Positions 16,508 to 24,918 of a stretch of 47,927 bases of DNA are shown one piece after another. Position 1 is the stretch's first letter, and each line of letters begins with the position of its first letter. Location of the stretch: positions 1 to 47,927 of the forward strand of contig DATMGE010000079.1 of the NCBI GenBank assembly GCA_035555795.1, written 5' to 3'. This DNA comes from RCIO01 sp035555795 (GTDB lineage Bacteria; Pseudomonadota; Alphaproteobacteria; Rhizobiales; Rhizobiaceae). The notes under the pieces were generated by a model. It saw only the letters and a list, made by a program, of their open reading frames with translations. It was not told where the DNA came from and ran no database searches. The position numbers and the translations under genes are program-made.

Positions 16508-17879
16508 TGCCGTCGCTGCGGCGATTGCCGAACTGAAGGAGAAGCTGGGAGAGCGCATCGTCACCTCGAATGCGGTGCGCGAGCATCACAGCCACGACAC
16601 ATCGCGGCTGGCGCCCGTACTGCCGGACGCGGTGGCATTTCCGGCCAGCGAGGAAGATGTCCAGGCAATCGTGCGCGTCTGCGCCGCCCATGGCGTGCCC
16701 GTCACGCCGTTCGGCGCAGGTTCTTCGATGGAAGGTCATATCATCCCGGTCAATGGCGGCATCACCATCGACACGCGCGACATGAACCGCATTATCGAGA
16801 TCAGTCCCGAGGATGCGGTGGCGGTCGTCCAGCCGGGGGTGACGCGCAAGCAGCTCAACACCGAATTGCGCGATGCCGGCTTCATGTTCCCGGTCGATCC
16901 GGGCGCCGACGCATCGCTGGGCGGCATGGCTTCCACGCGCGGCAGCGGCACCACGGCGGTGCGTTACGGCACGATGCGTGAAAATGTGATGGGCCTGAAG
17001 GTCGTCACGCCCGACGGCGAACTGATCCGCACTGGCTCGCGCGCGCGAAAGTCGTCCACCGGCTACGACCTCACCCACCTCTTCGTCGGGGCGGAAGGCA
17101 CGCTGGGCATCATCACCGAGCTGACGGTGAAGCTGCATCCGATCCCGGAACATGTCTCCTCGGCGATCTGCGCCTTCGGCAGCGTGCGCGGCGCGGTCGA
17201 GGCCGTCATCGCCACGATCCAGTATGGCATCCCGGTCGCGCGCGTCGAATTCGTCGACGAGGTCGCCATCGCCAATGTCAACGCCTATTCCAAACTGTCG
17301 CTGACCTCTGCGCCGACGCTCTTCTTCGAGTTCCACGGCACCCAGGCCTGGGTCGCCGAACAGGCGCAGCTCGTCGAGGAAATCGTCAAGGACCATGGCG
17401 GCGCCGGCTTCGCCTGGACCACCGATGCCGAAGAGCGCAACAAGCTCTGGCAGGCGCGCCACGATCTCTACTGGGCGACGAAGGCAGGCCGTCCCGGCTG
17501 CGAGCTCTACACCAGCGACATCTGCGTGCCGATCTCACAGCTTGCCGAAGCCATCGAGGCCGCGCGCATCGATATAGAAGGCTCCTTCCTCACCGGCCAG
17601 ATTATCGGCCATGTCGGCGACGGCAACTACCACGTCGCCTATCAGGTCGATCCGAACAGCGAACGCGAATTGGCGGAAGCCGAGCGGCTGGTCGATCTCC
17701 AGATCGAGCGGGCTCTTGCCGTGGGCGGCACGACCAGCGGCGAGCACGGCATCGGCATGGGCAAGATCAAGTTCCTGCGCCGCGAGCATGGCGCGGCGGT
17801 GGACGTGATGAAGCGCATCAAGGCCGCGCTCGACCCGCAGGGCATCATGAATCCCGGCAAGATGGGGTCTGCGGGCTAG
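16500..17879 (+). CDS. FAD-linked D-2-hydroxyacid dehydrogenase (GlcD/D-lactate dehydrogenase family)
   Basis: A 459-residue flavoprotein. The N-terminal PCMH/FAD-binding-4 domain is seen in PFGAGSSMEGH and DPGADASLGGMASTRGSG. The C-terminal FAD-oxidase-C domain carries the metal-binding HVGDGNYH at residues 371-378 and the final GEHGIGMGK and MNPGKM motifs. The family oxidises D-2-hydroxy acids such as lactate, glycolate, 2-hydroxyglutarate or mandelate to 2-oxo acids. In this setting an aryl-2-hydroxyacetate (mandelate-like) substrate would feed the benzoylformate decarboxylase (inference). It is translationally coupled to the ThDP enzyme upstream. Confidence 0.88.
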   Translation: MSDAVAAAIAELKEKLGERIVTSNAVREHHSHDTSRLAPVLPDAVAFPASEEDVQAIVRVCAAHGVPVTPFGAGSSMEGHIIPVNGGITIDTRDMNRIIEISPEDAVAVVQPGVTRKQLNTELRDAGFMFPVDPGADASLGGMASTRGSGTTAVRYGTMRENVMGLKVVTPDGELIRTGSRARKSSTGYDLTHLFVGAEGTLGIITELTVKLHPIPEHVSSAICAFGSVRGAVEAVIATIQYGIPVARVEFVDEVAIANVNAYSKLSLTSAPTLFFEFHGTQAWVAEQAQLVEEIVKDHGGAGFAWTTDAEERNKLWQARHDLYWATKAGRPGCELYTSDICVPISQLAEAIEAARIDIEGSFLTGQIIGHVGDGNYHVAYQVDPNSERELAEAERLVDLQIERALAVGGTTSGEHGIGMGKIKFLRREHGAAVDVMKRIKAALDPQGIMNPGKMGSAG

Positions 17880-17882
17880 GAG

Positions 17883-18353
17883 CTATTCCAGGCGCGCCAC
17901 GAAAGCCGCGAGCTGGTCGATCGTGGTGCCCCAGCCTTCCTGGAAGCCCATCTCGTCATGCTTGCGGCTGTCGGCCGGACTCTTGTGCAGCACGCGCGCC
18001 GAATAGCGCGTGCCCTGTCCTTCGGCGTCGAAGCTGATGATCGCCGTCAATGCGAGCCAGGGCTCGATCGGCTTCCAGCCCTCCGCAAGCGCCGTGGTGA
18101 AGACGAGGTGCCGCTCCGGAACGATATCCAGGAAACAGCCCTCGACATGCGGCTGGAATGCGCCGCCGCCTTCGCGCATCCGGGTCTCGAAACCGCCGCC
18201 CGGCTGAAGGTCGAGCTTGACGACCTCGCATTCGATCGGATGCGGTATCCACCATTGTGCAAGGTGTTCGGGCCTGCTCCATGCCCGCCAGACCTTGGCC
18301 GGGGCGGCATTGATGAACCGTGAGATCGTCAGCTCGCTGCTTTCATTCGTCAT
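17883..18353 (-). CDS. SRPBCC/AHSA1-family protein
   Basis: A 156-residue protein of the START-like SRPBCC fold, activator-of-Hsp90 C-terminal type (AHSA1). Motifs include FINAAPAKVWRAWSRPEHLAQWW near the start and GWGTTIDQLAAFV at the end. These proteins bind hydrophobic ligands, but their role is mostly unknown. The start at 18353 lies inside the end of the ArsR gene (11-base overlap), the usual ArsR-AHSA1 gene pair. The pair shows no obvious relation to the catabolic genes around it. Its stop is only a few bases from the convergent FAD-enzyme stop. Confidence 0.88.
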   Translation of the reverse strand: MTNESSELTISRFINAAPAKVWRAWSRPEHLAQWWIPHPIECEVVKLDLQPGGGFETRMREGGGAFQPHVEGCFLDIVPERHLVFTTALAEGWKPIEPWLALTAIISFDAEGQGTRYSARVLHKSPADSRKHDEMGFQEGWGTTIDQLAAFVARLE

Positions 18354-18705
18354 TCTGAGTGTCCTCTTTCCCGTCGTCGGGCATTTGCGTTTCCACATAG
18401 TCGGCAAGCCGGTCCGTCATGGCCAGCCAGAGCGCGCGTTGCGCGGCAAGCCATGACTCGACTTCGGCCAACCGCTCGATTCTCACCCTGCAAGTGCGGA
18501 CGCGCCCGACCTTCTCGGTGGCGATGAGCCCGCTATTCTCCAGAACCCGCAGGTGCTTCAGGAAGGCCGGCAGCCCCATGTCGAAGGGCGCGGCCAATTC
18601 CTTCACCCGGGCGGGGCTCCGCGTCAGCCGGCTGACGACGGCGCGTCTGGTCGGGTCAGCGAGGGCATGGAAGGCAGCATCGAGTGGCGTTGCATAGGTC
18701 TCCAT
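18343..18705 (-). CDS. ArsR-family winged-helix regulator
   Basis: A 120-residue regulator with an ArsR/SmtB-like fold: FHALADPTRRAVVSRLTRSP near residues 12-31 and FLKHLRVLENSGLIATEK as the recognition segment. No metal-binding CxC motif of classical ArsR proteins is visible. It is the kind commonly paired with an AHSA1 protein, here encoded downstream with an 11-base overlap. The start METYATPLDA at 18705 is preferred over an upstream in-frame ATG because it starts the conserved domain. Confidence 0.88.
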   Translation of the reverse strand: METYATPLDAAFHALADPTRRAVVSRLTRSPARVKELAAPFDMGLPAFLKHLRVLENSGLIATEKVGRVRTCRVRIERLAEVESWLAAQRALWLAMTDRLADYVETQMPDDGKEDTQNDE

Positions 18706-18856
18706 TCGGCGAACTATGCATGAAAGTTCACTGAATGGCAAACAATAATCGGTTCGGCTTGCGGACAATGCGACCGTGCCTGCCAAGGATGACTTGCGCG
18801 ACGATGCGCGACAGGCGAAAGAAGCGCAGTTGAATTGTTATGATGGAGAACATTTC

Positions 18857-20545
18857 ATGCTGACCTATACGCGCCAGGCTGAACTCTCGGCGATGATGCT
18901 GCGGACGTCGGCGGCATGGGCGGCGCTCGTCGAGGCCGGCCATGGTGTCGATGATGATCTTCTCGACATGATCCTCGGTCAGGCTGCCGTGCAGGCGGAG
19001 GAGGCCATCGCGCCGCTCAACGCCGATTCCGATCGTATCGGTGCGCGGCTGGTGGACGGACGCGTCATCTGTCCGCCCGGCTACAAGGAGGCGTGGAACG
19101 CCTATGCCGAGGCCGGCTGGATCGCCGCCGACTTACCGGAGGATTCGCACGGTCAGGGCCTGCCGGTGGCGGTGCAAGCGGCGGCCCAGATGCTGTTCGA
19201 CCGCGCTTGTCCGGCCTTCGTCATGGTGTGCGGCGCGACGCGGTCGGCCGCCTTCGTGCTGCGCAAGTTCGGCACCGAGGCCATGCGCGAGGAATGGGTG
19301 CCGCGCCTTGCATCGGGCGAGTGGAGCGCCACGATCTGCATTTCCGAACCCGATGCCGGTTCCGATGTCGGCCGCATTCGCACCCGCGCAGAGCCGGATG
19401 GCGAGCGCTGGAAGATCACCGGCCAGAAATGCTGGATATCCTTCGGCGATCACGACCTGACCGACCGCATCGGCCATTTGCTGCTCGCCCGCACGCCGGG
19501 CGCCGCACCGGGCACGCGCGGCCTCAGCCTTTTCCTCGTTCCCTCCGTGTGCGAGGACGGCGCGCGCAACGAGATCACCATCGAGCGTATCGAGGAAAAG
19601 CTCGGCCTGCATGGCTCGCCCACCTGCGTCATGCGCTTCGACGACGCGGAAGGCATGCTGATCGGCCAGGAGGGCCGCGGTCTGGCGCAGCTCTTCGTCA
19701 TGATCGAGCGGATGCGTCTGCTGACGGCGGGGCAGGGCGCCGGCGCGGCATCCGCCGCCGCCGAGATCGCCAATCGTTATGCACATGAGCGCCGGCAGGG
19801 TGGCCGTCCCGATGAGCCGCCGGTGACGATCGTCAAGCATCCGGATGTTCGTCGGCAGCTCTATGCGGTCGAGAGCGACACGCTGATCGCGCTGGCCTTC
19901 ACGCTGGAGCTTGCCGTCCTGATGGATCTGGCTGAAGCGACAGGCGATGCCGAGACAACATCGCTCGTTGCCTGGATGCTGCCGCTTGCGAAGAATTTCG
20001 GTGCCGAAGCCGGTTTTTCCGCCGCCAGCGGGGCGATCCAGATTCTCGGCGGAGCAGGCTATACACGCGAATGGCCGGCAGAGCAGATCCTGCGCGATAC
20101 ACGCATCCTGTCTATCTTCGAGGGCACGACGGGCATGCAGGCGCTCGACCTGCTGCATCGCCGCCTGTGGGCGGAGGAAGGCAAGGGGCTTGCCGCATTC
20201 CTCGCGCGGCTGGAAGAGGAAGCGCGGCTGGCAGACCCCGCCCTGGCAGGCCATGCCCGTAGCGTCGCGGCCGATCTCGAAAAGCTTGCCGCCGGCTTCA
20301 ATGGCTTGCGCGATGACCGCGCCCGCGCCGAGGCCGGCGCCGACAGCTTCCTGCGCGCGGCCTGGGCCGGCTGTCGCGTGTGGATGGCCTTGCGGCTGAT
20401 CCGCGTCGGCGGAGCCTTTGCAGGTGGCTTCGCGATGCCACTCGACCGGCTGGGTGCCTTCGCGGTCGAGGCTGCCATGGCCGATATGGCCGGGCATCGT
20501 ATGCGGGCAGAGCAGCTTGCGGGACTGGCTCTGGCGGAAAAATAA
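18857..20545 (+). CDS. Acyl-CoA dehydrogenase (long, DmdC-like type)
   Basis: A 562-residue flavoprotein. It is longer than classical acyl-CoA dehydrogenases because of N- and C-terminal extensions, as in the 3-methylmercaptopropionyl-CoA dehydrogenase (DmdC)-like group. Visible signatures are CISEPDAGSDVGRI and ITGQKCWIS for FAD and substrate binding, a GGAGYTREWPAEQI segment, and IFEGTTG, where the family's catalytic glutamate region lies. It introduces a 2,3-double bond into an acyl-CoA. Together with the CoA ligase at 2931 it might process saturated phenylpropanoid side chains (inference). The start at 18857 has a GGAGA site; a longer frame from 18776 does not. Confidence 0.88.
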   Translation: MLTYTRQAELSAMMLRTSAAWAALVEAGHGVDDDLLDMILGQAAVQAEEAIAPLNADSDRIGARLVDGRVICPPGYKEAWNAYAEAGWIAADLPEDSHGQGLPVAVQAAAQMLFDRACPAFVMVCGATRSAAFVLRKFGTEAMREEWVPRLASGEWSATICISEPDAGSDVGRIRTRAEPDGERWKITGQKCWISFGDHDLTDRIGHLLLARTPGAAPGTRGLSLFLVPSVCEDGARNEITIERIEEKLGLHGSPTCVMRFDDAEGMLIGQEGRGLAQLFVMIERMRLLTAGQGAGAASAAAEIANRYAHERRQGGRPDEPPVTIVKHPDVRRQLYAVESDTLIALAFTLELAVLMDLAEATGDAETTSLVAWMLPLAKNFGAEAGFSAASGAIQILGGAGYTREWPAEQILRDTRILSIFEGTTGMQALDLLHRRLWAEEGKGLAAFLARLEEEARLADPALAGHARSVAADLEKLAAGFNGLRDDRARAEAGADSFLRAAWAGCRVWMALRLIRVGGAFAGGFAMPLDRLGAFAVEAAMADMAGHRMRAEQLAGLALAEK

Positions 20546-20563
20546 TTCCGCTATGCGGAATTA
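20543..20563. terminator. Perfect hairpin overlapping the acyl-CoA dehydrogenase stop codon
   Basis: TAATTCCGC and GCGGAATTA form a 9-bp perfect stem with loop TAT; the stop codon TAA is the first part of the stem. No T run follows, so it may stabilise the mRNA end or attenuate rather than be a classical terminator. Confidence 0.5.
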
Positions 20564-20646
20564 CGGCTGAGTTCCGTTGATCTCCATTGTCGGAACGTCG
20601 ATCCTCCCTGCGCGGTGGTGGCGTTTCGACGACGAGGAGGAATTCA

Positions 20647-21633
20647 GTGTTCAAGAGATTGTTGGCAGGCAGCCTGGCGCTGCTGGCGACGGCGACGATG
20701 GCCTTCGCGCAAGGTGCGGAGCTTGCCGCGCCCAAGGACGGCAAGGCCCACAGGATCGGCATCATCACCTATGCCGCGCCGGGCGGCGCGAAGCTCGTCA
20801 AGGCCGCGCTCGCGGAGCTTGGCTACAGGGAGGGCGAGAACGTCGTCTATGAGGAAAAGGCGGGCGAGCGCGATCTGGAGGCGATGCCACGGCTCGCCGG
20901 CGAACTGGTGGAATGGAAGCCGGACGTCATCCTGTCGCTGATGACGAATGCGCATATCGCCATCAAGGAGGCGACGAAGGAGACGCAGACGCCGGTCGTG
21001 TTCTGGTCCGCAGCACCCCAGGAAACCGGCATCGTCAAGTCGTTCCGCAGCAGCGGTACCAACTTCACCGGCTTCACATACGAACCGCCGGCGCAGGTGC
21101 TGCAGCTGCGGCTGCTCAAGCTGGCGATGCCCGACCTGAAATGCGTCGGGCATCTCTACAACCCGACCTATCCGCCCGCCATTCCGACGCGTCAGGAACT
21201 GGAAATCGCCGGCAAGCTCATGAATGTCGAGGTGAAGGTGCATGAGACGCTGAGCCTCGACGCGTTCGAAACGTCGATCTCGGCCATGCGCGATGAGGGT
21301 TGCGGCGGCTTCGTCGTCGGTCCGCACGAACTCTTCAACGGCAATGCGAAGACGATCGCCGAGCTTGCCTCGAAATACGGGCTGGCCGCCGTCAGTGTGC
21401 AGTCCTCCATTCCGAAGGCCGGCGGGCTCGCTGCCTATACGCCGCCCTTCGAGCGCGGCTGGCCGGCCATGGCCTTCGTGATCGAGCGGATTCTCAAGGG
21501 CGAGAAGCCGGCCGACATACCGGTCGAGCGCGGCTTCAAGAGTCCGCTCCTCATCAACCTCAAGGCGGCGAAGGAACTGGGCATCGAACTGCCGCCGACA
21601 CTAATCGACGAGGCCGACGAACTCATAGAGTGA
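20647..21633 (+). CDS. ABC transporter substrate-binding protein, PF04392/TrpX-like, without permease or ATPase
   Basis: A 328-residue exported binding protein starting at GTG 20647, preceded by GAGGAGGAA. Its signal peptide covers about residues 1-20 (hydrophobic core LLAGSLALLATATMAFA). The two-lobed type I periplasmic fold typical of the PF04392 family shows in IGIITYAAPGG, LAELGYREGENV and the central VVFWSAAPQETGIV. Members usually sit next to a permease and an ATPase for amino acids or related aromatics; here neither is present. It lies about 100 bases after the acyl-CoA dehydrogenase gene and is closed by a terminator. It either works with transporter parts elsewhere or acts as a sensor or scavenger. 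Confidence 0.82.
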   Translation: MFKRLLAGSLALLATATMAFAQGAELAAPKDGKAHRIGIITYAAPGGAKLVKAALAELGYREGENVVYEEKAGERDLEAMPRLAGELVEWKPDVILSLMTNAHIAIKEATKETQTPVVFWSAAPQETGIVKSFRSSGTNFTGFTYEPPAQVLQLRLLKLAMPDLKCVGHLYNPTYPPAIPTRQELEIAGKLMNVEVKVHETLSLDAFETSISAMRDEGCGGFVVGPHELFNGNAKTIAELASKYGLAAVSVQSSIPKAGGLAAYTPPFERGWPAMAFVIERILKGEKPADIPVERGFKSPLLINLKAAKELGIELPPTLIDEADELIE

Positions 21634-21661
21634 CTTGTCGCCATGCACGATGGAGGAGGAG

Positions 21662-21687
21662 GGGCCGCTCGCGCGGCCCTTTTGTTT
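21662..21687 (+). terminator. Rho-independent terminator after the ABC binding-protein gene
   Basis: A 7-bp GC stem (GGGCCGC and GCGGCCC) with loop TCGC is followed directly by TTTTGTTTG, about 28 bases after the stop codon. Confidence 0.85.
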
Positions 21688-21746
21688 GTAGACGCGCATC
21701 GCTACAGGGCAGGCGTCCGCCTTTCCGCGTGTGCGATCATCGTTTG

Positions 21747-21874
21747 GGATACAATATGCATCATTGAGGGGCGTCAGCAATGTGTGCAGTTCTGTCTGAA
21801 GGCGCTGTATTTCCTATAGCCATCAGCCCATTGCTGCATTAATCTGCGCGTATCGCTGCTGGTCGTTTGTATCC
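21747..21874. promoter_or_regulatory. Promoter region of the second TRAP operon with paired GGATACAA/TTGTATCC words
   Basis: GGATACAAT at 21747-21755 and the inverted TTGTATCC at 21867-21874 lie in the 248-base gap before the second TRAP operon. They are exact inverted copies of GGATACAA about 112 bases apart, which could allow looping by a dimeric regulator. No gene is visible in this gap. Confidence 0.35.
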
Positions 21875-21935
21875 GAATTCAGAGAGGTGAAGCGGGGCGT
21901 CGGGTCGGCAGCGTTTCTGTATTAGGGAGGAAGTG

Positions 21936-22931
21936 GTGCAGAAATTTATCAATCGTATTGCGGCCGGGCTTTTCGCCTTGCCGGTTGTTTTCGCGGCCGC
22001 ATCGGCTCAGGCGGAAACCGTGCTCAAACTGGCGAATTTCGTTCCGCCCACGCATATCGTGAACGCATCGGTGGTCGATCCGCTAGTGGCGGCGGTCAAG
22101 AACGACACCAATGGTGATCTCACCATTCAGGTCTATCATGGCGGCGAACTGGGCGCCGGGCCGACGGAGCAATATGTCCGCGTGCTCAACGGCGTGGCCG
22201 ACATCGTCTGGGGCGTGACCGGCTACACGTCGGCGCAGTTCCGCAAGACCATGATGCTCGAACTGCCGGGCGGCTTCCCGGAACTCGGCAAGGGCTACGA
22301 TGCCTTCTGGCGCGCCTTTGAGGATCATCTGAAGCCGGAGTTCCCCGGCACCAAGCCGCTCGCCGTATGGACGGCCGAGCCGAACGTCTTCATCATGCGC
22401 AACAAGGAAATCCGCAAGCCGGAAGACCTGAAGGGGCTGAAGATCCGCGTCTCCGGTTCCGTGCCGGGCGAGGTGATCGAGGCGCTCGGCGCGACGCCGG
22501 TGCAGATGGGCGCGGCCGAGACCTACAATGCGCTCCAGACCGGACTGATCGACGGCACCATCACCGGCGCCAGCGCGATCAACGACTTCAAGTTCGACGA
22601 GGTCGCCAATGTCTTCATCACCGGCCCGAAGCTCGGCAGCGTGAGCTTCTTCCTGACGATGAGCCAGGCCAAATATGACAGCCTGACCGACGCGCAGAAG
22701 AAGGCGATCGACGACAATTCGGGCGTGGAACTCTCCGCAAAGGGCGAGGCGGGCTGGAATGCGCTGGCGGTCAAGACGCTGGATCGTCTGAGGAACACGC
22801 CCGGCAAGACCGTGATCGACCTCATCGCCGAGGAGAGCAAGCCCTTCGACGACGTCACGCTCGGCCTTCGCGACCGGGTGATCGCCGAGGTCGGCGGTGA
22901 AGCCGCCTTCAAGGCCATGCAAGGCAATTGA
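21936..22931 (+). CDS. TRAP substrate-binding protein of the second system (DctP type)
   Basis: A 331-residue periplasmic binding protein with a signal peptide (about 24 residues). The DctP carboxylate-arginine region is plain (LKGLKIRVSGSVPGEV), as is the GAAETYNALQTGLIDG segment. Two in-frame GTG codons (21933, 21936) can start it; the second has the better spacing from AGGGAGG. It is only distantly related to binding proteins A, B and C, so its ligand is probably different. It is followed by its own small and large permeases in one operon. Confidence 0.92.
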   Translation: MQKFINRIAAGLFALPVVFAAASAQAETVLKLANFVPPTHIVNASVVDPLVAAVKNDTNGDLTIQVYHGGELGAGPTEQYVRVLNGVADIVWGVTGYTSAQFRKTMMLELPGGFPELGKGYDAFWRAFEDHLKPEFPGTKPLAVWTAEPNVFIMRNKEIRKPEDLKGLKIRVSGSVPGEVIEALGATPVQMGAAETYNALQTGLIDGTITGASAINDFKFDEVANVFITGPKLGSVSFFLTMSQAKYDSLTDAQKKAIDDNSGVELSAKGEAGWNALAVKTLDRLRNTPGKTVIDLIAEESKPFDDVTLGLRDRVIAEVGGEAAFKAMQGN

Positions 22932-23455
22932 GCCGACAGATGCTGCGCCTCGCCAGAAAGATCGCCGATATCTTCATCAACATTTCAGCGGTCTTCGGCG
23001 GGGCCGCTCTGTTCGCCGGCCTGGCGGTCATCCTCGTGGATGTCGTCGGCCGCCTGTTCGGCGCGCCGCTGCGCGGTTCGCCGGACCTTGTCCAGATGGC
23101 CTTCGTCCTGATGGTCTTCGGCGGCATTCCCTACTGCGACCGGATCGGCGGCAATGTCGCCGTCGATCTGCTGGAAGACTATTTCTCGCCCGACCTGAAC
23201 CGGCTCTTCATCATCCTCGGCAACATCATCGGCTCGGTCGTCTTCGCGCTGCTGGCCTGGCAGCTCTGGGAATCGTCGAAGCTCTCCAACATGCTGAATC
23301 TCTCGACCAATATCCTCTTCCTGCCCAAGGCGCCGTTCCAGTATGCGGCAGTCGCCCTGTGCGTCATCACCTGCATCAGCCAGGCCCTGCGGGTGGTCGA
23401 GCTGGCATGTGGCGCGCCGCTTCCCGCCTCCGATCCCGTCAAGACGGAGGCCTGA
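22928..23455 (+). CDS. TRAP small permease of the second system (DctQ type)
   Basis: A 175-residue four-helix membrane protein. The call start is TTG 22928, which overlaps the TGA of the binding-protein gene; ATG 22940 is an alternative that shortens it by four residues. The conserved mid-region PYCDRIGGNVAVDLLEDYF corresponds to the DctQ signature. It sits between its binding protein and large permease. Confidence 0.88.
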   Translation: MSRQMLRLARKIADIFINISAVFGGAALFAGLAVILVDVVGRLFGAPLRGSPDLVQMAFVLMVFGGIPYCDRIGGNVAVDLLEDYFSPDLNRLFIILGNIIGSVVFALLAWQLWESSKLSNMLNLSTNILFLPKAPFQYAAVALCVITCISQALRVVELACGAPLPASDPVKTEA

Positions 23456-23456
23456 C

Positions 23457-24764
23457 ATGTCCAATTCCCTTCTCGGCTTCCTGGGAATCGTCGCGCTCTT
23501 CGCCCTGCTGGCGATCCGCATTCCGGTGGCTTTCGCGATGTTCCTCGTGGGCATCGTGGGCGTTTCCATCCTCAACGGCTTCGGGCCGGCCGTCAGCCTG
23601 CTCGCCAGCGAAAGCTTCACGCTGGCCTCGAACCAGGACCTCGTTGTGGTTCCGTTGTTCATCCTGATGGGCAACGTCGCCACCCAGTCGGGCATGAGCC
23701 GTTCGCTCTACGACGCGGCCTATGCCTGGATCGGCCAGGTCAGGGGCGGCCTTGCCTCGGCCACCGTGATGGGCTGCGCTGGCTTTGCCGCTCTGTCCGG
23801 CTCGTCCATCGCCACCGCGCTCACCATCGGCAGCGTATCGCTCAAGGAAATGGCGCGCTTCAAATATAACCGGCGGCTGGCCACCGGTGTGGTGGCGGCC
23901 GGCGGCACGCTCGGCATCCTCATCCCGCCGTCCACGGCCTTCGTGATCTACGCGATCCTGACGCAGCAATCGATCGGACGGCTGTTCCTCGCCGGCGTCC
24001 TGCCGGGCCTGATGCTGACCGGCCTGTTCATCCTGGCCATCACCCTCATCTGCTGGTTCATGCCGCATTACGGCCCGCCCGGCGCGAAGACCAGCTTTCG
24101 GGAGAAGCTGCTGGCGCTCGCCGGCGCGCTGCCGATCCTGACGATCGTGCTGCTTACCATCGGCGGCCTCTATGTCGGCCTGTTCTCGCCGATCGAGGCG
24201 GCGGCCGTGGGCGCTGCGCTGGCGATCCTGTTCGGCTTCGTGCTGCGCAGCCTCAGCGTGGAGGGACTTGTCGTCGCCCTTCGCGATTCCCTGAGCACCA
24301 CCGCGACCGTCATGCTGATCCTGATTTCGGCGCACATCCTCAATCCGTTCATCGCGCTGACGCATATTCCGCTTGCTGTGGGCAGTTTCCTGACCTCGCT
24401 GGATATCGGCCCCTATGGCATCCTGCTGATCATCATCCTCGTCTACATCGTGCTGGGCTGCTTCCTGGAGGGCTTCTCCATGCTGGTGCTGACCATGCCC
24501 GTCTTCTTCCCGATCGTGATGGATCTCGGATTCGACCCGATCTGGTACGGCGTGATCCTGGTCATCGTGCTGGAGATGGCGATGATAAGCCCGCCGGTCG
24601 GCGTAAACGCCTTCATGGTGAAGTCGATCGCCAAGGATGTGCCGCTGAGCGAGATCTTCATCGGCATCCTGCCCTTCTGGGGGATGATGATCCTTGCAGT
24701 GCTCATCCTGATGATTTTCCCGCAAATTGCCCTTATCCTGCCCAACACGATGATCGGCAGCTAG
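23457..24764 (+). CDS. TRAP large permease of the second system (DctM type)
   Basis: A 435-residue membrane protein with about 12 hydrophobic segments and the DctM landmarks VVPLFILMGNVATQSGMS, GCAGFAALSGSSIATA, GGTLGILIPPSTAFVIYA and MISPPVGVNAFMVKS. It starts one base after the small-permease stop. A bidirectional terminator follows in the convergent gap. Confidence 0.93.
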   Translation: MSNSLLGFLGIVALFALLAIRIPVAFAMFLVGIVGVSILNGFGPAVSLLASESFTLASNQDLVVVPLFILMGNVATQSGMSRSLYDAAYAWIGQVRGGLASATVMGCAGFAALSGSSIATALTIGSVSLKEMARFKYNRRLATGVVAAGGTLGILIPPSTAFVIYAILTQQSIGRLFLAGVLPGLMLTGLFILAITLICWFMPHYGPPGAKTSFREKLLALAGALPILTIVLLTIGGLYVGLFSPIEAAAVGAALAILFGFVLRSLSVEGLVVALRDSLSTTATVMLILISAHILNPFIALTHIPLAVGSFLTSLDIGPYGILLIIILVYIVLGCFLEGFSMLVLTMPVFFPIVMDLGFDPIWYGVILVIVLEMAMISPPVGVNAFMVKSIAKDVPLSEIFIGILPFWGMMILAVLILMIFPQIALILPNTMIGS

Positions 24765-24866
24765 TGCAGTCGGAACACAGGTAAGATAGAGAAGCTGGAG
24801 CAGTGGAATTGCGTTCATCGGAACGCCCGCGCTCCAGCGACAAAGGGCAGTAAAGACCGCCAAGAA

Positions 24867-24890
24867 AAAGGGCCTCCGTGGAGGCCCTTT
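24867..24890. terminator. Bidirectional terminator between convergent operons
   Basis: AAAGGGCCTCC and GGAGGCCCTTT form an 11-bp stem around GT; the innermost pairs must open to make the loop. A and T runs on both flanks let it serve both the TRAP large permease gene and the O-demethylase gene. Confidence 0.8.
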
Positions 24891-24918
24891 CCTGCTTGGG
24901 AGGCGAAGTTCTTTGAGG

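Noticed and set aside
17883..18705. ArsR/AHSA1 pair as part of the aromatic pathway
   Set aside because: The pair is common in unrelated settings, carries no aromatic-pathway signature and is self-contained; position alone is weak evidence.
23439..24863. A 474-codon minus-strand frame opposite the TRAP large permease
   Set aside because: Histidine- and glutamine-rich shadow of a membrane-protein gene; the plus strand carries clear DctM motifs.
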